Source: Phoronis ovalis (taxonomy: Eukaryota > Phoronida > Phoronidae). Taken from it: a stretch of DNA of 14,156 nucleotides. A program made the position numbers and the translations under genes. This document shows, in pieces, positions 9,656 through 14,156 of the stretch (position 1 is the stretch's first letter; the number at the start of each line of letters is the position of its first letter). Below the pieces are notes generated by a model. That model had not been told where the DNA came from. It did no database searches and was given only the letters and a program-made list of their open reading frames with translations. Where the stretch lies: the NCBI GenBank assembly GCA_028565635.1, contig JAOXYB010033952.1, positions 1-14,156 of the forward strand, written 5' to 3'.

Positions 9656-10606
9656 AAAATGAATTAAATATTTTGGGTTTATTTTGCTCTATTCATTATT
9701 ATGGCTTCATATGAATTTCGTTTTAATCTGAACTTTCTTTCTGAGAAAAGCTTCGGACAATATTGGACCTAAAAGTGAAACAGGTTTTGCCATCTTTAAT
9801 CTAAAACGGCAGACATGTCAAAACATATATATATACATATTTTTATTTCGTTTTTTTGTTCAGGATTATCATGTATCCTTGCCTGTTAGATATATTCAGA
9901 TTTATCAGGCATACTGATGTCCATTGAATTAACGTGAAAAGAAACATAGGATCTCCATGTATTTTTATAATTTATAATTACGCATTTTACAATATATAAT
10001 AACAGAAAAAAATAATTTTTTGTCAAATTACATTCTATACATCGAACATTTTGTTCTGTTTCAGGGATTACAACTCACGTACTTCTGCTATGCAAATTCT
10101 TGTCTAAGTGTTTATTAACAATTATTCTTTGTCACTTGATATGATTGTTTATTCACTGTTTATACTAAATAAACTATGAGTTATACTAATGCAGTCGATT
10201 TTGTGACAATTCGAAATAGGTGGGTACTTACAACACTTTAACATCTGCATTTTCTTTTGCTAGAAATGCATAAACACACATGTAGAAAAAAATGGATTGG
10301 TTTGAATTTAAGTGCTGGTATAATCATTTTACACTGATAGTTTTTGTTCTTCACTCTAAAAATTTCGATATTCAATGCAAGATTTTATACATTGTCATTC
10401 TAATAATGATTTTTATAAAATACTTATATAAAATGTAATTTATGTTTCTAATTTCTAGCCATAACATTCAGTAACATAAAAAATGGCACTGCTTCCCCGG
10501 GGTTACATTATAGTGAATATTGCAACGTTGGTCTTAAAACAAATCCATAAACATATCTACACGTACACTCAGTGTGAAAAGTGTTCAGGCACGCTATGAG
10601 CTATCG

Positions 10607-10612
10607 TTTATT
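10607..10612 (-). promoter_or_regulatory. Candidate polyadenylation signal AATAAA for the class A GPCR
   Basis: AATAAA on the minus strand, 460 nt downstream of the receptor stop codon and the first such hexamer seen there. If used, it gives a 3' UTR of just under 0.5 kb that includes the G13 tract (C13 in the RNA). Confidence 0.3.
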
Positions 10613-10773
10613 TAGAATTATGCCTTTACTTAATTTTGACATTTGTGTCGACAAACTTTTTGAAGGAATCAAATCATATATGTTATAAGTATATTACAAA
10701 TAATAGCTAAAACATGTGGATGAGAAAATACTGAGCAATTCAATGATCGAGCTTTCAATAGAGGAGGGTTATA

Positions 10774-10835
10774 GGGGGGGGGGGGGTTCACGCACAGCGA
10801 GCATTGGTGTCTGTTAAGTCCGAGCAGCGAGCATT
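10774..10835. repeat. G13 homopolymer with an adjacent 11-bp direct repeat
   Basis: Thirteen G at 10774-10786 are followed by CAGCGAGCATT at 10795-10805 and again at 10825-10835, a 30-bp period. On the other strand GTGAACCCCC resembles the GTGACCCCCC of the repeat at the window's left end, so the two may be members of one family. Homopolymer length may vary or be mis-assembled. Confidence 0.45.
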
Positions 10836-11071
10836 TTCTTTTGGCGGTAATTTTTTTGGTAAATTTTCAAATTCTTACTTCGTGTATTGCCTCAAGGAAA
10901 TACGTAGACTAGTAGAACCAGTTGTTTGGCAGACATGTTTTGAAGATTTAAAATTTGTTTGAGTACACATACAGCACACGAAAGCAGACATATTAAGATA
11001 AATAACAGGTACAGTTAACTTTCGTAGTAGAACACCTGCTTCGGGTGACTTTTGTCCATGGTTAAAAACGG

Positions 11072-12139
11072 TTAACCTACAGGGCAGATAGCATCATTAC
11101 TGCAGTTTTGAGCGTATGGCAAATTTTTAGAAGCTGATACAGAGTGTTCAATCATTGCGATGGAATCTTTGATAGTTCCTATTAGATTATGTCTAAAAGT
11201 TAATTTGAACCAAATTACTCTAAATGCTCTTCGGAAATCTTTACGAAATATCCCATAAATAAACGGATTAACGGCACTGCCTAAAAATTGAATCCATGAC
11301 GACAATAAATTAAATGTATTTGGAACGGTTTTATCCGTTCCGACAACTTTCAAAACCTTTGTGACACAAAATGGCGTCATGCAAACAAAAAACAACGCAA
11401 CAACAACTAGTAAACTGTGTATAACTTTGGTTGCTTGTTTATTGACACGTAAAGCGTGTCCTTGATGTCTTCCTCCCGATTGGCTAGCTAACTTTCGATT
11501 GTTTTCGCGAACCATTCGAATAACGCGTACGTAACAAAACGTCATCACGGATGCTGGCAGGAGGAAACATAAAATAAACGCAGAAATAACATAATATTGC
11601 GTGCTGTTTTTTTCGTATTGCCAGTCTATGGCACACACTACTTCCCAGTAATCATAGTGAATCCACTTCATAAAAATCGGCACTATGGCAAATATCACAG
11701 CTTGTACCCAAACACATAGCACCATACAACTGATTTTCTGTTTAGTCATTGCGCTGCAGTATGTTAGCGGATGTATGATGGATTGATAGCGGTCAATACT
11801 TATGGCTGCCAGAGTCATCATTGAAACTATAATAAAGCAGTAATTTAATGCACAGTTAATACTGCATGTTACATCTCCTAATATCCAATTATTGTTTGTT
11901 AAAGACATAAAACAAGGCAACATGACGAATAGTGCAGTTCCTAAATCTGCTACACATAAATTCAATATAAAAATGTTAGCGACTTGCTCTCTCAGACTTC
12001 TGATAGTAATAACAGCAGCAAAAACGGCAGTGTTACCACAGATATTAGTTATCATTATAAGTAATAGTAAAATTCCGCAAATAGTTATTTGCACCGTATC
12101 ACGGTACACCGTCTCACTCTCGACACCTGTGAAGTTCAT
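11072..12139 (-). CDS. Orphan class A (rhodopsin-like) GPCR, intronless, 355 residues
   Basis: This is a seven-transmembrane plasma-membrane receptor coupling to G proteins; the ligand is unknown. Numbered from Met at 12139, the N-terminus is short with an N-F-T glycosylation site at 2-4. TM1 (17-41) has the G-N motif and TM2 (55-78) has NLCVAD. A W-x-x-G loop motif precedes Cys92, which should pair with Cys169. TM3 ends in Asp-Arg-Tyr (116-118). TM4 (about 136-156) has the usual Trp, and TM5 has its Pro and Tyr. TM6 reads FFVCMTP and TM7 reads NPFIY (291-295), followed by a basic helix 8 (RKDFRRAF). The frame is open back to a TAA at 12190-12188, but 12139 is the first in-frame ATG. Position 3.32 is Asn, not the Asp of amine receptors, and 6.48 is Met instead of Trp. 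Loop sequences loosely recall orphan receptors such as GPR52 or GPR161, but no subfamily is assigned. Confidence 0.93.
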   Translation of the reverse strand: MNFTGVESETVYRDTVQITICGILLLLIMITNICGNTAVFAAVITIRSLREQVANIFILNLCVADLGTALFVMLPCFMSLTNNNWILGDVTCSINCALNYCFIIVSMMTLAAISIDRYQSIIHPLTYCSAMTKQKISCMVLCVWVQAVIFAIVPIFMKWIHYDYWEVVCAIDWQYEKNSTQYYVISAFILCFLLPASVMTFCYVRVIRMVRENNRKLASQSGGRHQGHALRVNKQATKVIHSLLVVVALFFVCMTPFCVTKVLKVVGTDKTVPNTFNLLSSWIQFLGSAVNPFIYGIFRKDFRRAFRVIWFKLTFRHNLIGTIKDSIAMIEHSVSASKNLPYAQNCSNDAICPVG

Positions 12140-12171
12140 GACCGCATCGGAGAAATGTACAACCAAGCTCT

Positions 12172-12186
12172 TCAAATGTTGTGCAT
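12172..12186 (-). other. Possible upstream ORF (5 codons including stop) before the class A GPCR
   Basis: ATG-CAC-AAC-ATT-TGA lies 32 nt before the receptor ATG in another frame, with A at -3 (AAAATGC). If the transcript starts upstream of 12186 this short frame could reduce translation of the receptor. The transcription start is unknown. Confidence 0.25.
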
Positions 12187-12189
12187 TTT

Positions 12190-12839
12190 ATTGTAAACAA
12201 TTTGCAACCAAACAAAGCACCGTACTAATTAATTAATTGATTCATCTAACTGCGTCATTTGTATGCTCAGCTCCAGCACAATACACTTATGTTGTAATAA
12301 CGAATATTTTATGTTATGATTATCCAGTATAGTACAAAAGATGGTTTACTGCATGTCTCATTAATATTTGGACATTCAATTTTAGAATTTGGACTAAGAG
12401 TCACATACTGGACGATTATAAAACCTCAATGTATAGTTGGAAAATAAAGCACGGTAACTAAGTTCGATAAACTTCGAATATATATTTTTTTTAGATAATT
12501 GCAAAGTTTATTTTTCTGTTTTGTAGTTCGTCAATTTTAAGTCCATAATGTATTCATTTTGTACTGGCACATTCGCTAATTTAACTGTACTGTAGAATAA
12601 CAATAAAATTAAAGATATTTTTAGAAAAATACCTTATAATTAGTACAGGTCCATATCCAACTTATTTGAAAACAAATTGTATTTCTCTAATTTTGTTCGT
12701 ATGCGACAACTAAGGAAATGGTTTGTATTCTCCTATGAGTTTTTGTTCCAATTGTTACACTTTTTTATGGATTTCTCATTAGCGATATTCTAGAAAAATC
12801 GTCATCTCTAACTTATATTAGTTTATTTTATTTATTCAG
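12190..12839. other. Upstream region of the class A GPCR, no gene recognised
   Basis: AT-rich. A TTAATTAATTAATT-type run lies at about 12227-12239, directly upstream of the receptor. TGACGCA (an ATF/AP-1-like half match) occurs on the minus strand near 12250-12256. No convincing TATA box or coding frame is seen. Confidence 0.35.
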
Positions 12840-12840
12840 C

Positions 12841-13046
12841 ATGAAGTCGTCTTCTGTCTTGTTATCCCGACAGCTGGTAAGTATAAAAGGAACATTTTAG
12901 TGAAAATTTTTCACGCAGGGAAATATGGGCTCTAGATTAAAACATAGGTGAAAATAAAATGACAGTTTATCTTTCAGTTTCCGGTTTCTTATCCCGCGTA
13001 TCCCGCGTATCCCGCGTATCCCGTCGGGTGCATACATGTGATGTAA
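12841..13046 (+). CDS. Candidate two-exon mini-gene with Tyr-Pro-Ala repeats (34 residues)
   Basis: Exon A (12840-12876) follows an acceptor-like TTTATTTATTCAG, starts with ATG at 12841 and encodes MKSSSVLLSRQL. It ends at a consensus donor CTG|GTAAGT. Exon B starts at 12978 after TTTATCTTTCAG. Joining them in phase 0 (101-bp intron, 12877-12977) continues the frame as FPVS, then YPAYPAYPAYP, then VGCIHVM and TAA at 13044-13046. The repeat comes from a 9-bp DNA unit, so it keeps frame. There is no clear signal peptide and the product is very short. It may be part of a longer gene: a second donor-like GAT|GTAACT overlaps the stop. The alternative is a chance arrangement around a minisatellite. 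No homologue recognised. Confidence 0.22.
12991..13023. repeat. 9-bp tandem repeat, unit ATCCCGCGT, 3.7 copies
   Basis: Three exact copies (12991-12999, 13000-13008, 13009-13017) and the start of a fourth (ATCCCG), followed by TCGGG. The repeat is CpG-rich in an AT-rich setting. The unit is a multiple of three and stays open as Tyr-Pro-Ala in the plus frame described for the candidate mini-gene. Confidence 0.85.
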
Positions 13047-13875
13047 CTAAGACTTCTTTTTTATAAAATAGTAATTTTAACAAAGGTGTTTCGTAGAATT
13101 ATTTTTATCGTCGTTATTGCTCGATTGTTCTAATAGTTAGTTACTTAACCATTCCAGCTACTATACAGCGAAAATAATAAGGGAGATTAATAAATGAAGT
13201 TTATTTTGAGAAAAATAAAGTATTCTCTAAGCAACTACACAAAAATGAAAACGAGATAGACACCTATAATGATTATCAACAAATTCAAATTTCATAGGGT
13301 TTCAATACACAATTTCTCAAAAAAAGTAAGACGTTTTCGGACTTTGATTTTCCAAAACGATTCGCGGATTCGTGTGTTATTATTCAATTTTAATTCTACA
13401 CAAAATGCCAGATTTTTTGGAAAAAAAATATGATTTATATTGTCTGCACGGTAATATAAGATTTCTGTCCACACTAATAGTAACAGCAGGTATAAATACT
13501 GAAGCGGACCAGAATCTAACTGGTGTTTGTATCTTGAGGCGACTGAACAGCAATTGTGTGTGATGATGAGTGGCTGTTAGGCAGTCCTGCATTAGTTGTA
13601 TGTCCATGAAAATTGTCCAAAAGCTCGGTTTTTAATAAGTGCCGACCACCAAAGATTGTACCCGGTAATGTTGTTTCTATAAATTTGTAATTCTTAACAT
13701 TTTCAGCCAACATTTATTTCACGATTTATCAGAAGTTAATGTTTTCGCACTGGAAATTTTCATCCAACTGTTGTTTTGAATGGAGTTGCGAGATGAGGAA
13801 CGTCAGAATTAATAACCGTCAAAATGTAATATGTACGCTTTTACAAGAACAAATTAAATCTTGTTAGTTTGAACC
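13047..13875. other. No gene recognised
   Basis: AT-rich with overlapping short open frames on both strands between 13292 and 13713. The longest minus-strand one with an ATG (13713-13516, 65 codons) has ordinary composition (Ser/His/Thr-rich end) but starts right after a stop with a poor start context and matches nothing recognised. Confidence 0.4.
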
Positions 13876-13910
13876 AGGATATATAAAACTCTAAGAGTCT
13901 TATATATCCT
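13876..13910. repeat. Near-perfect palindrome, 16-bp arms with a 3-nt loop
   Basis: Left arm AGGATATATAAAACTC (13876-13891), loop TAA, right arm GAGTCTTATATATCCT (13895-13910), with one mismatch. It could form a hairpin in RNA or a cruciform in DNA. Confidence 0.7.
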
Positions 13911-13984
13911 AGATTTGAATTGTAATTAATATATTATTGCCTGGATTTTTTTCCACTGCCAGTTGCTATAAAAGGTATACGTAG

Positions 13985-14097
13985 TTACGTAAATAGTTGC
14001 ATGATTTCACACACAAGATCATAAATGATCGCAATTAACGCTTAAAGTTCTGTGTACGTGATGTTTTTAGCATCTTATAGTAGCCTGTGTACAGGCT
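13985..14097. repeat. Cluster of short palindromes
   Basis: TTACGTAA (13985-13992), GATCAT-AA-ATGATC (14017-14030), GATG/CATC around TTTTTAG (about 14060-14074), and AGCCTGT-GT-ACAGGCT (14082-14097). They follow the longer palindrome at 13876-13910. Each is short enough to occur by chance; the grouping is what stands out. Confidence 0.35.
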
Positions 14098-14156
14098 GAG
14101 GAAGGACCCCTGAAAGGACTAATTATATATAAGTATTTAATATATTGATACTTGAC

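Larger units (their letters stand above)
8545..11071. other. Intergenic, no gene recognised
   Basis: AT-rich. The plus-strand open frame at 8578-8766 resembles no known family. Visible structure: an inverted repeat AACCTCT/AGAGGTT (9316-9322, 9353-9359), a GC-richer island (9601-9655), a CCCCGGGG palindrome near 10496-10503, and a G13 tract with direct repeats (10774-10835). The right part should contain the 3' UTR of the class A receptor. Confidence 0.5.

Noticed and set aside
12140-12175. TTG start of the class A GPCR frame at 12175
   Set aside because: Non-ATG initiation is unlikely in an animal gene. The first in-frame ATG at 12139 gives a complete receptor.
11892-12236. 114-codon plus-strand frame opposite the class A GPCR
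   Set aside because: Antisense shadow of the receptor; no recognisable domain.
13516-13713. 65-codon minus-strand frame with an ATG
   Set aside because: Poor start context right after a stop codon, overlaps other short frames, and no homology recognised. Kept only as a remark.
1-14156. CRISPR arrays, tRNA or rRNA genes, prophage or operon structures
   Set aside because: None seen. Introns, gene spacing and GPCR content indicate an animal nuclear genome.

Overview
The window is AT-rich animal nuclear DNA. There are no dense prokaryotic-style genes, operons or ribosome-binding sites; instead there are long non-coding stretches, GT-AG introns and two G-protein-coupled receptor (GPCR) genes on the minus strand. 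The C-tract repeats and the receptor types suggest an invertebrate, most likely a mollusc and perhaps a bivalve. That placement is an inference from general character, not proven.

Layout, left to right. Positions 1-140 hold a degenerate C-rich tandem repeat. Positions 141-2857 contain no recognisable gene. Positions 6678-2858 (minus) carry a metabotropic-glutamate-receptor-like class C GPCR. A large exon encodes the signal peptide, the Venus-flytrap ligand domain, the nine-cysteine linker and TM1 to mid-TM4. A 1,160-bp phase-0 intron follows, then a terminal exon from mid-TM4 through TM7 and a short tail. The intron contains a roughly 228-bp element with terminal inverted repeats (MITE-like). 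A clean splice acceptor just before the start Met implies at least one 5' leader exon. A candidate leader with a strong donor and a TATA-like box lies near 8472-8544. Within that proposed first intron there is a hydrophobic open frame behind a good splice acceptor (7144-7350), which may be a decayed receptor fragment, and a perfect CRE palindrome.

Positions 8545-11071 are non-coding as far as can be seen. They include a small GC-richer island (9601-9655) and a 13-G tract beside an 11-bp direct repeat (10774-10835). Positions 12139-11072 (minus) carry an intronless class A (rhodopsin-like) GPCR of 355 residues with complete structural motifs but unusual switch residues.

The right end (12190-14156) is mostly non-coding. 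It contains a candidate two-exon mini-gene on the plus strand whose second exon turns a 9-bp tandem repeat into in-frame Tyr-Pro-Ala repeats, and a cluster of palindromes at 13876-14097.

The two confident genes are both cell-surface receptors on the same strand. They belong to different GPCR classes, and nothing in the sequence shows that they work together. The most notable signals are the class C receptor's altered ligand pocket, its possible truncated isoform through intron retention, and the tentative YPA-repeat mini-gene.
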